7,269 nt of DNA from assembly GCA_005799475.1 (NCBI GenBank), contig SYGQ01000036.1, positions 1-7,269 on the forward strand. The letters run 5' to 3'. Below, one piece after another: positions 1 through 5,694 of the stretch. A program made the translations under genes and the position numbers. Under the pieces are notes generated by a model. It was not told the origin of the DNA. It did not search any database and saw only the letters and a list, made by a program, of their open reading frames with translations. The first letter of the stretch is position 1; every line of letters starts with the position of its first letter. Origin of the DNA: Planctomycetia bacterium (GTDB taxonomy: Bacteria > Planctomycetota > Phycisphaerae > Phycisphaerales > SM1A02).

Positions 1-594
1 CATGTCTTTGCGCTGCTGAGCGCCGAGGAACTTGGTCAGCATGGCCTGCCCTTCGGCGTTGAGTGCGGCATCGCCGGCGAACGCCGGAGGGGTCGTCTCC
101 GGGCGCTCCTTCGGCATGACAAGCGACGCGAGCGCGGCGAGGCGCCAACCGGCATCGGTGGGCTGCCAAACCGCGAGCCTCGGCATCGGCGCATCGGGCA
201 TCGCCTTGCCTTCAACGGTGATCGAACCGGTCACGAGATAGGTGACGACGAGCGCATCGCCGGTGCGAGTCGCCACGACATTGGTCACGCGCGACTCGGA
301 AGTCTTCACACCCACGAGCCGGCTCGAACCACTGACCTTGTCGGCGGCACCGCGGAATGTGACGAGTTGGAAGCCCGGCTGCATGAGCGCACCCGTGGCC
401 TCCGGAACCCCGGCGCTTCGGGCGGTGACCCACTGATTCGCGAGCTCCGTGCCAAGCGCCGTGAGACCCGCAGCATCGGCTGGCCAGGCCGGAGTCGCGG
501 GCGCGGGAGCCGGCGGCACTTGGGCGAGCGCCCCGGACGATCCCAGCGATACGACGAGTGCAACCACGGCGCGAACACAGTTGGGGGTCTTCAT
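1..594 (-). CDS. Secreted NTF2/SnoaL-like (DUF4440-type) protein, 3' end cut by window
   Basis: The minus-strand frame opens at the ATG at 594 and runs without a stop to base 1, giving 198 residues of an incomplete protein. Residues 1-24 form a clear Sec signal peptide: MKTPN, a hydrophobic core (VVALVVSLG), then an ALA|QV cleavage site. A Pro/Ala-rich linker follows. Residues about 40-160 read like an NTF2/SnoaL fold: an N-terminal helix with NQWVTARSAG, then beta strands such as PGFQLVTFRG, DALVVTYLVTG and RLAVWQPTDAGWRLAAL, the last resembling the family's closing strands. From about residue 178 (GQAMLTKFLGAQQRKDM) the text resembles the start of the first domain, so a second NTF2-like domain may continue beyond the window. 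Such domains bind small ligands or act as enzymes; no catalytic role can be assigned. It is transcribed divergently from the PadR gene. No good Shine-Dalgarno precedes the ATG. The coding assignment is firm; the family is moderate. Confidence 0.75.
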   Translation of the reverse strand, partial: MKTPNCVRAVVALVVSLGSSGALAQVPPAPAPATPAWPADAAGLTALGTELANQWVTARSAGVPEATGALMQPGFQLVTFRGAADKVSGSSRLVGVKTSESRVTNVVATRTGDALVVTYLVTGSITVEGKAMPDAPMPRLAVWQPTDAGWRLAALASLVMPKERPETTPPAFAGDAALNAEGQAMLTKFLGAQQRKDM

Positions 595-617
595 GAACCG
601 AGTGCTACCACACGCCC

Positions 618-646
618 TCGACTTCATACATCGTCTGGCATAGTAT
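618..646 (+). promoter_or_regulatory. Candidate sigma-70-like promoter for the PadR operon
   Basis: A TCGACT (618-623) and a TAGTAT (641-646) are separated by exactly 17 bases, each matching the -35 and -10 consensus at 4 of 6 positions. Initiation 7-8 bases after the -10 would fall at about 653-654, on the preferred PadR start codon. That would give a leaderless mRNA, which agrees with the absence of a Shine-Dalgarno. The assignment comes from pattern only. Confidence 0.35.
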
Positions 647-654
647 GTGTGCCA
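636..654. promoter_or_regulatory. Inverted repeat over the -10 region, candidate operator
   Basis: TGGCA (636-640) and TGCCA (650-654) form a perfect 5-bp inverted repeat with a 9-base spacer, covering the candidate -10 and the PadR start codon. A looser ATACAT/ATGTGT pair (626-631 and 645-650) lies over the same place. PadR regulators commonly repress their own promoters through dyads, so autoregulation is plausible. The repeat is short and could occur by chance. Confidence 0.3.
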
Positions 655-992
655 TGATCGACCGAGAACTCATGCGTGGTGCCGGCCCGGTGGCCGTGCT
701 GAAACTCCTTGAACGGCGACCGATGTACGGTTACGAACTCGTGGAGACGCTCGAGCGGCAGACCAACGGCATCTTCGTGATGGGCGAGTCGACGCTGTAT
801 CCCCTCCTCTACAACTTGGAGGGCAAGGGACTCGTGGCGAGCCGCTGGGACGAAGAAGGCGCGCGGCCGAGGAAGTACTACCGGCTCACTCCCAGCGGCA
901 AGCGACGCCTCGCCGAAGACGCGCGCCGTTGGAAGAGTGTGACCGAGGCAATGGGCGCACTCGGGATCGTGGAGGAGGCACTCGCATGGTGA
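654..992 (+). CDS. PadR-family transcriptional regulator
   Basis: This is a 112-residue winged-helix DNA-binding protein of the short (PadR-s1) type. The N-terminus MIDRELMRGAGPVAVLKLL leads into the family's helix 'RPMYGYELVETLE'. The hallmark recognition region follows (GESTLYPLLYNLEGKGLV), then the wing (SRWDEEGARPRKYYRLTPSGKRRL) and a short C-terminal helix that would serve for dimerisation. All canonical PadR positions (YGYEL, TLYP.L..LE..GL, R.YY.LT..G) are present. ATG 654 is preferred because it matches the usual length; an in-frame ATG at 645 would add MCA. Neither has a Shine-Dalgarno. The stop overlaps the next start by 7 bases, as is typical for PadR genes paired with a HAAS membrane protein, so the two probably act together. 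PadR proteins of this class generally repress their own operon. The ligand is unknown. Confidence 0.93.
   Translation: MIDRELMRGAGPVAVLKLLERRPMYGYELVETLERQTNGIFVMGESTLYPLLYNLEGKGLVASRWDEEGARPRKYYRLTPSGKRRLAEDARRWKSVTEAMGALGIVEEALAW
971..978 (+). promoter_or_regulatory. Strong ribosome binding site fixing the start of the HAAS gene
   Basis: GGAGGAGG lies inside the end of the PadR gene, with 7 bases between it and ATG 986. This selects 986 over the upstream in-frame ATG at 929. ATGGTGA at 986-992 holds both the start of the second gene and the stop of the first, which suggests translational coupling. Confidence 0.85.
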
Positions 993-2764
993 ACGACACT
1001 GACGCGCTGCCGCGCGAGATCGACGAGCTGATCGCAACGGTCGTGGCGCGCACACGCCTTCGTCGCCGCGAGCGCACGGACATCGCGCGCGAACTGCACA
1101 CGCACTTTCGAGACGGGCTCGCCGCAGGCCGCGTCCCTTCCGATCTCATCCGTGACTTCGGCGACCCCATCGCCTCAGCGCGAGCGCTCCGAGCGGGGTC
1201 CCTTGCCAAACGATCGCGGTTCGACCGAGGGTTCCACCTGGCCTTGACCGCGGCGTGCTGGGGCTTCGGCGCGCTCGTGGCTGTGTATGCCATCGCCGTG
1301 CTCGGCTTGCGTGCGAGTCCTCCGGTCATCTCCTTCGACGCCACGGCGCAGTACCTCGCGAAGTTCCCCGTCGCGCCTGAGGGTGATCAGGCGTGGCCGC
1401 TCTACAAGCGCGGGCTGGTGGCGCTCGCCGATCCCGTGCCTGACGGCGGTGCGGCACCGACGACGGGACGCGAACTCACATTCAAGAACCTCGGCCCCAC
1501 CGAGGGTGCCGCGCTCCCTGGCGATCCCGGATGGGAGCAGACGCGCCAAGCAATCGTTGAACGCCAAGGCGGCATCGACCAGATCGTCGCGGGCTCGCGC
1601 AAGAGAGCCTTGGGTTACCTCCCTGGATTTTCTCGACGGCTTGAGGACGCCGATGTCATGCATGTGGGCGCGCGTTCCTCCGGCGGGTCGACCTCGCAGC
1701 AGACGATGTTTTCGATTCTGTTGCCACAGCTCTCCCTCATTCGGCGAGCCGCGACACTCGTGGCCACCGACTCGCTGATGGCGATCGAGCGTGGTCACGG
1801 CCAGCGCTTCGTCGACGATGTCGATGCCATGCTCCGCCTCGCTGTGCATGTGGAAGAGGGGCACCTCCTCATCTCGCAACTCGTCGGCACAGCCATCCGA
1901 GCGCTCGCGTTCGAGCGCGTCATCATGGCCATGGAGTGGAAGCCCGACGCACTGTCAGATGCTCAACTGGACCAACTTGCGGAAGTCCTAGAGTCCATTC
2001 CCGCGAGTGCCTTCGAGGCGGATCTCTCCGGCGAGGAACTCGGACTGATGGACTTCATCCAGCGCACATACTCCGATGATGGAGCTGGTGACGGATACTT
2101 CAATGCCGCACATGGTGCGGCACTTCTCCATCTCATGGACGGAGTCACGACCGGAACTGGCGGCGCCCTCGGCGATGACCCCGCGTTCAACACGCTCACC
2201 GCACCCCTGCAAGCCATGGCCTTCGCGTCGCGGCGAGAGGTCACTGAGTTGATCGCGACCACATGTCGCCGCACGGAGGCCGAATCTCGGCGTCCGCTCT
2301 GGGAACAGGACCTCGGCTACGACGACGAACTCGAGCAGAAGTTTCATTCATCAGGGTGGGCGAAAGTGAAGTGGACGATCCCGCGGATGCTCCTTCCGGC
2401 GCTCGCCCGCGTGGCGCATGCGAGACAGCTCTCCAAGGGAGCACGCGACGCTGCACGCATGGCCGTCGCCATGATTCACTACCGGCGCACGCATGGAGGC
2501 TCTTGGCCAACCACACTCGCCGACCTCTCGCCCGCGTCGCTTCCGAAAGCGCCGGTAGATCCCTACAACGGAGCGCCACTCCGGTATCGACTCGACGGCG
2601 GCGTGCCCTTCGCATGGAGCGTCGGCAAGGACGGACGCGACGAGGCGGGTCAGCCCCCTTCGTCCACGAGCGGCCGCCCGGCCCGCGTGAACTCGCCAAG
2701 CGACCCCGACTGGGTGTGGTTTGTGGGTGGCGACGAGCTCGCGCGCTGGAAACCGGACCGCTGA
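986..2764 (+). CDS. HAAS-domain single-pass membrane protein with large extracytoplasmic region
   Basis: The protein has 592 residues. Residues 1-75 resemble the HAAS/DUF1700-type helical domain that accompanies PadR regulators: a PREIDELIATV helix, an arginine-rich stretch, ARELHTHFRDGL, and the characteristic LIRDFGDPIASARALRAG. One clear transmembrane helix follows (about 84-108). By the positive-inside rule (KRSRFDRG before the helix) the HAAS part is cytoplasmic and residues 110-592 are outside. That outer part is mostly helical, with acidic amphipathic stretches (VDDVDAMLRLAVHVEEG), and I recognise no enzyme motif in it. Residues about 490-555 read like the C-terminal half of a type II secretion pseudopilin: AVAMIHYRRTHGG.WP.TLADL, then PVDPYNGAPLRYR and AWSVGKDGRDE. 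This segment recurs in planctomycete proteins of unknown role. The protein is far longer than simple HAAS proteins. A signalling role with PadR is inferred from context; the function is unknown. Confidence 0.85.
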   Translation: MVNDTDALPREIDELIATVVARTRLRRRERTDIARELHTHFRDGLAAGRVPSDLIRDFGDPIASARALRAGSLAKRSRFDRGFHLALTAACWGFGALVAVYAIAVLGLRASPPVISFDATAQYLAKFPVAPEGDQAWPLYKRGLVALADPVPDGGAAPTTGRELTFKNLGPTEGAALPGDPGWEQTRQAIVERQGGIDQIVAGSRKRALGYLPGFSRRLEDADVMHVGARSSGGSTSQQTMFSILLPQLSLIRRAATLVATDSLMAIERGHGQRFVDDVDAMLRLAVHVEEGHLLISQLVGTAIRALAFERVIMAMEWKPDALSDAQLDQLAEVLESIPASAFEADLSGEELGLMDFIQRTYSDDGAGDGYFNAAHGAALLHLMDGVTTGTGGALGDDPAFNTLTAPLQAMAFASRREVTELIATTCRRTEAESRRPLWEQDLGYDDELEQKFHSSGWAKVKWTIPRMLLPALARVAHARQLSKGARDAARMAVAMIHYRRTHGGSWPTTLADLSPASLPKAPVDPYNGAPLRYRLDGGVPFAWSVGKDGRDEAGQPPSSTSGRPARVNSPSDPDWVWFVGGDELARWKPDR

Positions 2765-2788
2765 ATCGCTCGATGTGGCCGATGACCT

Positions 2789-2820
2789 CTTGTGGAGATG
2801 TCTCTCTGACGCTCCACAAG
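2789..2820 (+). other. Nine-bp perfect hairpin just before a Shine-Dalgarno
   Basis: CTTGTGGAG (2789-2797) and CTCCACAAG (2812-2820) are exact reverse complements around a 14-base loop. The stem ends one base before an AGGAGG at 2822-2827. There is no T-run after the stem, so it is not a standard intrinsic terminator. It may be a processing or translation-control hairpin, or a protein-binding dyad, left from the time when the cytochrome gene was intact. Confidence 0.55.
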
Positions 2821-2833
2821 CAGGAGGACCGCC

Positions 2834-3226
2834 ATGCCAAGACCATCACTACGCCGCATCACGATCACGACATTCGCCCTTGATGCCCTCTGCCTCGTGG
2901 GGCTCATCCCGATGACGCGCGAGGACTTCCATGCTCCGGGAATGCAGGTCGGCGACACCAATCAGGACGCGATCCACTCTTCAATGCACAGATGACGACG
3001 GCCGGGTCAAGATGTCGATAACGCCGGCTCCTCATGCCTGCGCTGCCATGTCCCTGGCTCCGTCGCCACGGGCACCGCCAACGACACGGACGGATCCTCA
3101 GGGCCACACGATGTTCCGGGTTGAGCGTTGTGGGATCGCCATGTGCGGGTGGGTATCCGCGTCACACAGATCCATCACTCCGTCTCTCGTTACTCCTTCG
3201 CCACCGAGAACCCGCGACCCGCCTGA
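2834..3226 (+). pseudogene. Relic of a secreted multihaem cytochrome c
   Basis: A strong Shine-Dalgarno (AGGAGG, 2822-2827) precedes ATG 2834. The open part is 53 residues, ending at TGA 2993: a basic, signal-like start (MPRPSLRRITITTF), a hydrophobic core, then DFHAPGMQVGDTNQDA. This is similar to 'F.PGTQP' segments at the start of a multihaem cytochrome c family. In the same frame after the stop comes NAGSSCLRCHVPG with a perfect CxxCH haem site at 3035-3049, followed by NDTDGSS, matching the family's 'C.RCH.P.G...DGS' order. A second stop (TGA 3122) follows. At 3129-3142, TGT GGG ATC GCCAT becomes CGICH if one base is restored after 3137. The frame after it (HVRVGIRVTQIHH...SFATENPRPA) is open to TGA 3226. 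The family's first haem region seems to be missing between the first two pieces. Stops, frame changes and the apparent deletion mark it as dead. The family assignment comes from motif memory. Confidence 0.55.
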
Positions 3227-3267
3227 GCCACAAGCACACCTCGTTTTCCAGCAGTCCCAGCGGCGAG

Positions 3268-3276
3268 TGGTATCGT
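3268..3276 (+). promoter_or_regulatory. Weak candidate extended -10 for the Rrf2 gene
   Basis: TGGTATCGT has the TGn extension followed by a TATCGT hexamer (4 of 6 to consensus), 19 bases before the start codon. No convincing -35 hexamer sits at the right distance. Bases 3227-3267, between the relic and this site, hold nothing else I can recognise. Confidence 0.2.
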
Positions 3277-3282
3277 TTCGGT

Positions 3283-3289
3283 AAAGGAG
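3283..3289 (+). promoter_or_regulatory. Ribosome binding site for the TTG-started Rrf2 gene
   Basis: AAAGGAG lies 6 bases before TTG 3296. No ATG or GTG is available near the point where Rrf2 proteins normally begin, so this site decides the start. Confidence 0.75.
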
Positions 3290-3295
3290 ATCCAT

Positions 3296-3796
3296 TTGTA
3301 CGGAAAGCAGACCGAGTGCGCGATTGCGGCCATCAGCCGACTGGCGGAAGTCTTTGACGAGGGCAAGACTCGGCTGAACGCCCAAGAAATCGCGGACGCG
3401 CGCGGATTGCAGGCACCGTTTGTGGCAAAGATCCTTACTTCGCTTTCCCTGGCCGGTCTGGTGCGTGGCTCGCGGGGTCCCGGCGGCGGTTACACGCTCG
3501 TCAAGGCTCCGAAACACACCACGCTGCGCGAGGTGTTCGAGTTATTCGAGCGACCAGACAACAGCCCAAACTGCCCCTTCGGCGGCGGCGTGTGCGGCGC
3601 CGGCAACCCGTGCTCACTCCACGACTCACTCGTCGATATCCAGCGGCGCGTGGACAAGTTCCTCGATACGACCTCGTTCGAGTCGTTCCGTGTCGCCCAT
3701 CAGGAGCGCGGCTACAGGCCCGTGCCATCGGGCACGAAGCCCAAGGTCATCAAGCGCGAGAGCTATCGCGCACGAAAGCCCGGCGCCAAGCGCTAG
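3296..3796 (+). CDS. Rrf2-family transcriptional regulator with Fe-S cluster ligands
   Basis: The protein has 166 residues and starts at TTG. MYGKQTECAIAAISRLAEVF is the standard Rrf2 opening helix. A winged helix follows (NAQEIADARGLQAPFVAKILTSL, SLAGLVRGSRGPGGGYTL), including the family's 'SRGPGGGY.L' wing at residues 59-69, and then the dimerisation helix region (LREVFELFE). The loop at 93-110 contains C93, C100, C106 and H109: C-x6-C-x5-C-x2-H. IscR binds a [2Fe-2S] cluster through three Cys and a His in a closely similar loop, so this protein very probably carries a cluster and senses redox state, iron-sulphur status or nitric oxide. The C-terminal 30 residues are basic (KPKVIKRESYRARKPGAKR) and longer than usual. 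A decayed cytochrome lies upstream and a decayed dioxygenase is convergent downstream. The family is certain; the signal and target genes are not. Confidence 0.93.
   Translation: MYGKQTECAIAAISRLAEVFDEGKTRLNAQEIADARGLQAPFVAKILTSLSLAGLVRGSRGPGGGYTLVKAPKHTTLREVFELFERPDNSPNCPFGGGVCGAGNPCSLHDSLVDIQRRVDKFLDTTSFESFRVAHQERGYRPVPSGTKPKVIKRESYRARKPGAKR
3793..3796. other. CTAG shared by two convergent stop codons
   Basis: The Rrf2 gene ends with TAG at 3794-3796. The minus-strand dioxygenase fragment ends with TAG read from 3795 to 3793. The two frames overlap by two bases, which leaves no room for an intergenic terminator. Confidence 0.8.
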
Positions 3797-4152
3797 GCGT
3801 GCACAAGCGGCGAGACTCGCTTGGATCCCTTTCGTCCGATGATCTCGATGAACAGCGTCGGTCGGTCCTGCACGGGCGTGGTGAAGACTTGCAGCAAGTC
3901 GCCCTCGTCGTCGGCATCGAGAAGGAGGCCGAGTTGCTGGACAACCGCGTGTGGTTCCTCGATCGAGTGGCCGAGCGCGCCTTCGACGCGCGACCAAACG
4001 GATTCCTCGTAGGCCGCCGGCAGCGACAAAAACGCGGCGCCGCGGCGGCGAAGTTCGCGCACGGTCGCGAGCGCGTCAGATGTGCGCAAGGCAAGGTGCT
4101 GACAGGCAAGGATCACACGAAACCCGACTCGTCTCCTCTGGTCTTGGATCAC
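3793..4152 (-). pseudogene. C-terminal fragment of 4-hydroxyphenylpyruvate dioxygenase (HPPD), truncated at both ends
   Basis: The minus-strand frame from GTG 4152 encodes 119 residues. From about residue 17 it matches the second VOC domain of HPPD: CQHLALRTSDALATVRELRRRG, AFLSLPAAYEE, LGLLLDADDEGDLLQVF and the signature TPVQDRPTLFIEIIGRKG. The metal-ligand His (QHLAL) and Glu (FIEII) of this half are present. The whole N-terminal domain, including the third iron ligand, is missing. The C-terminal 'GFG.GNF.ALFEAIE' helix is replaced by KRVSPLVHA and a stop. A complete enzyme is about 350-400 residues and converts 4-hydroxyphenylpyruvate to homogentisate in tyrosine breakdown; this piece cannot do so. 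No convincing Shine-Dalgarno precedes it. The in-frame sequence upstream runs to the transporter stop at 4204 without HPPD similarity. The open frame suggests that the truncation is recent. Confidence 0.78.
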
Positions 4153-4203
4153 GGAGCGTGTGTCGGTGATTCCCGACTCGCTCTGGCCTTGCCGGAACCT
4201 GCT

Positions 4204-5694
4204 CTAAAGAAGAAAGCGGCACACAATCGTCGAGATGATGATCGACGCGATGTTGAGCACGAGCCCGACCCGCAGCATGTCGCGGACGCCCACCCTCCCT
4301 GTGGCGTAGACGAGCGCGTTGGGCGGTGTCCCCACCGGAAGCATGAAGGCGAGACTCGCGCCCATGGCCGCCGCAACGACAAGCGTGTCCGAGCCCACGC
4401 CGAGTCCGGGGGCGACCGCACCCACAATCGGAACGGCGGTCGCCGTGAGCGCCGTGTTGGATGCAATCTCGCTCGAGAAGACGAGTGCGGCCACGACCGC
4501 GCCGATGGCCACAATCTCGGGCACGCTGCCCATCCCGGCGACCCACATGGCCACCGTCTTGGAGACGCCGGTGGCCTGCATGGCGTCGGCCAGGCTCAGT
4601 CCGCCGCCAAACACGATGAAGACTCCCCACGGAACTCGCTCGAGCTTCGACCAGGGCACAACAGCCGTCGCACTTCCCTTGGCGGCTGGAATGGTCAGCA
4701 AGAGCATCGCCGCGACGATGCCGACAAGGCCGTCACGGATCTGGATCGCTGGCCACGCTTCCTTCACGAAGGGACCGCCGATCCATCCGACGACTGCCAG
4801 CGCGAAGACGGCACTCGTGACCCATGCGGCGCGCGTCATCGGCACTGGGTCGCGCGCTGCAGGGTCGTGCGACGGCACGGGGAGCCCGCGCGTGGGCAGC
4901 ATCACGCGGAAGACCACGACCGCCACCGCCATCATGAGCACGGCGATGGGGAGCGCCACCGACGACCATCGGAGGAAGCTCATCGATCCGCCGCTGGCGC
5001 GAATCCACTCTGCGGCGATCGGGTTGGGTGCGCTGCCGAGGAGCGTGATGACTCCGCCGATGGTGGCTCCGTAGCACACCGACAGCAGCACCCCCTTCTC
5101 GAAATTGGCGAGTGCGCGCCCATGGTGGCCATTGCGATCGATGCCGCGTGAGTAGAGCGCCAGCGCCGCCATCGCCAGCGGCAGCATCATGAGGGTCGTG
5201 GCGGTGTTCGACACCCACGCGCTAATCGATGCTGTCACGATGAGAAACGCGACGATGACGCGGCCGGGCGAACGACCGATCTTCGCGAGGACCCAGTGCA
5301 GGAGTCGTTCGCCGAGTCCGTGCCGTTCGATCGCGAGGCCGATGATGCATCCGCCGCCGAAGAGAAAGATGAGGTCGTTCGCGAATGGACTGAGCGTCTT
5401 CTCGACGCTGGCCACACCCAAGAGCGGAAGGAACACAACCGGCAGTAGTGCCGTCACACCAAGTTCAACGGCCTGCGTCGCCCACCAGATCGCCATCCAG
5501 GCGAGCAATCCCATGACGATCGCACCCTGCGGTGAAAACGGCGATCCAGCAACGGGCAGTCCATCGGCTCCGCGAGCGGGCTCGCACAGCATCCAGAGCA
5601 CAACCCCCATCGCGGGTCCGGCGATGAGCGCGGCGATCCGCGGCACACTCCATGTCGCGGATGCCCCTTCTTCAACCGTGCGTGTGTGTGTCAC
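4204..5694 (-). CDS. DASS/SLC13-family sodium-coupled anion (dicarboxylate/sulfate) symporter
   Basis: The protein has 496 residues from GTG 5694 and is a polytopic inner-membrane protein with roughly 11-13 hydrophobic segments. Both SNT signatures of the DASS family are present: WVSNTATTLMMLP (SNT at 162-164) and SEIASNTALTAT (SNT at 412-414). In known members such as VcINDY these contact the substrate carboxylate and Na+. GSAPNPI (220-226) and the family signature LPVGTPPNALVY (452-463) are also intact. The protein should import di- or tricarboxylates, or sulfate, with sodium; the substrate cannot be told from sequence. GTG 5694 is chosen because its GTGA overlaps the stop of the upstream glycosyltransferase gene. 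The frame is open to 5748, but a longer start would reach far into that gene and would add a basic, unlikely N-terminus. No Shine-Dalgarno is visible, which fits translational coupling. Confidence 0.93.
   Translation of the reverse strand: MTHTRTVEEGASATWSVPRIAALIAGPAMGVVLWMLCEPARGADGLPVAGSPFSPQGAIVMGLLAWMAIWWATQAVELGVTALLPVVFLPLLGVASVEKTLSPFANDLIFLFGGGCIIGLAIERHGLGERLLHWVLAKIGRSPGRVIVAFLIVTASISAWVSNTATTLMMLPLAMAALALYSRGIDRNGHHGRALANFEKGVLLSVCYGATIGGVITLLGSAPNPIAAEWIRASGGSMSFLRWSSVALPIAVLMMAVAVVVFRVMLPTRGLPVPSHDPAARDPVPMTRAAWVTSAVFALAVVGWIGGPFVKEAWPAIQIRDGLVGIVAAMLLLTIPAAKGSATAVVPWSKLERVPWGVFIVFGGGLSLADAMQATGVSKTVAMWVAGMGSVPEIVAIGAVVAALVFSSEIASNTALTATAVPIVGAVAPGLGVGSDTLVVAAAMGASLAFMLPVGTPPNALVYATGRVGVRDMLRVGLVLNIASIIISTIVCRFLL
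5691..5694 (-). other. GTGA start/stop overlap coupling two genes
   Basis: Read on the minus strand, GTGA contains the GTG start of the transporter and the TGA stop of the TPR glycosyltransferase. This four-base overlap is a common sign of co-transcription and coupled translation. Confidence 0.75.

Noticed and set aside
1175..1879. A 234-codon minus-strand frame inside the HAAS gene
   Set aside because: It is antisense, Arg/His-rich, and has no ribosome site or family resemblance, while the plus-strand frame has a clear domain order.
2241..2849. A 202-codon minus-strand frame and the matching 206-codon plus-strand frame at 2263-2883
   Set aside because: Both are Arg/Ser-rich shadows of the C-terminal part of the HAAS gene, and neither has a convincing start.
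2993..3124. In-frame TGA codons in the cytochrome relic as recoded (selenocysteine or tryptophan) codons
   Set aside because: The second haem site also needs a frame change, family segments appear deleted, and TGA serves as a normal stop in neighbouring genes. Decay is simpler.
2931..3284. A 117-codon plus-strand frame as a separate small gene
   Set aside because: It overlaps the relic in another frame, is Pro/Ser/Arg-rich, lacks a ribosome site and contains only the shifted piece of the second haem site.
3592..5151. A 519-codon open plus-strand frame opposite the transporter and dioxygenase fragment
   Set aside because: It is an Arg/His/Asp-rich shadow without domains. It overlaps the Rrf2 gene in another frame and lies antisense to the transporter, whose motifs are unmistakable.
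5682..5691. A GT dinucleotide run at the transporter start as a phase-variable repeat
   Set aside because: It is only about five units and lies in codons that read normally, so there is too little to claim slippage.
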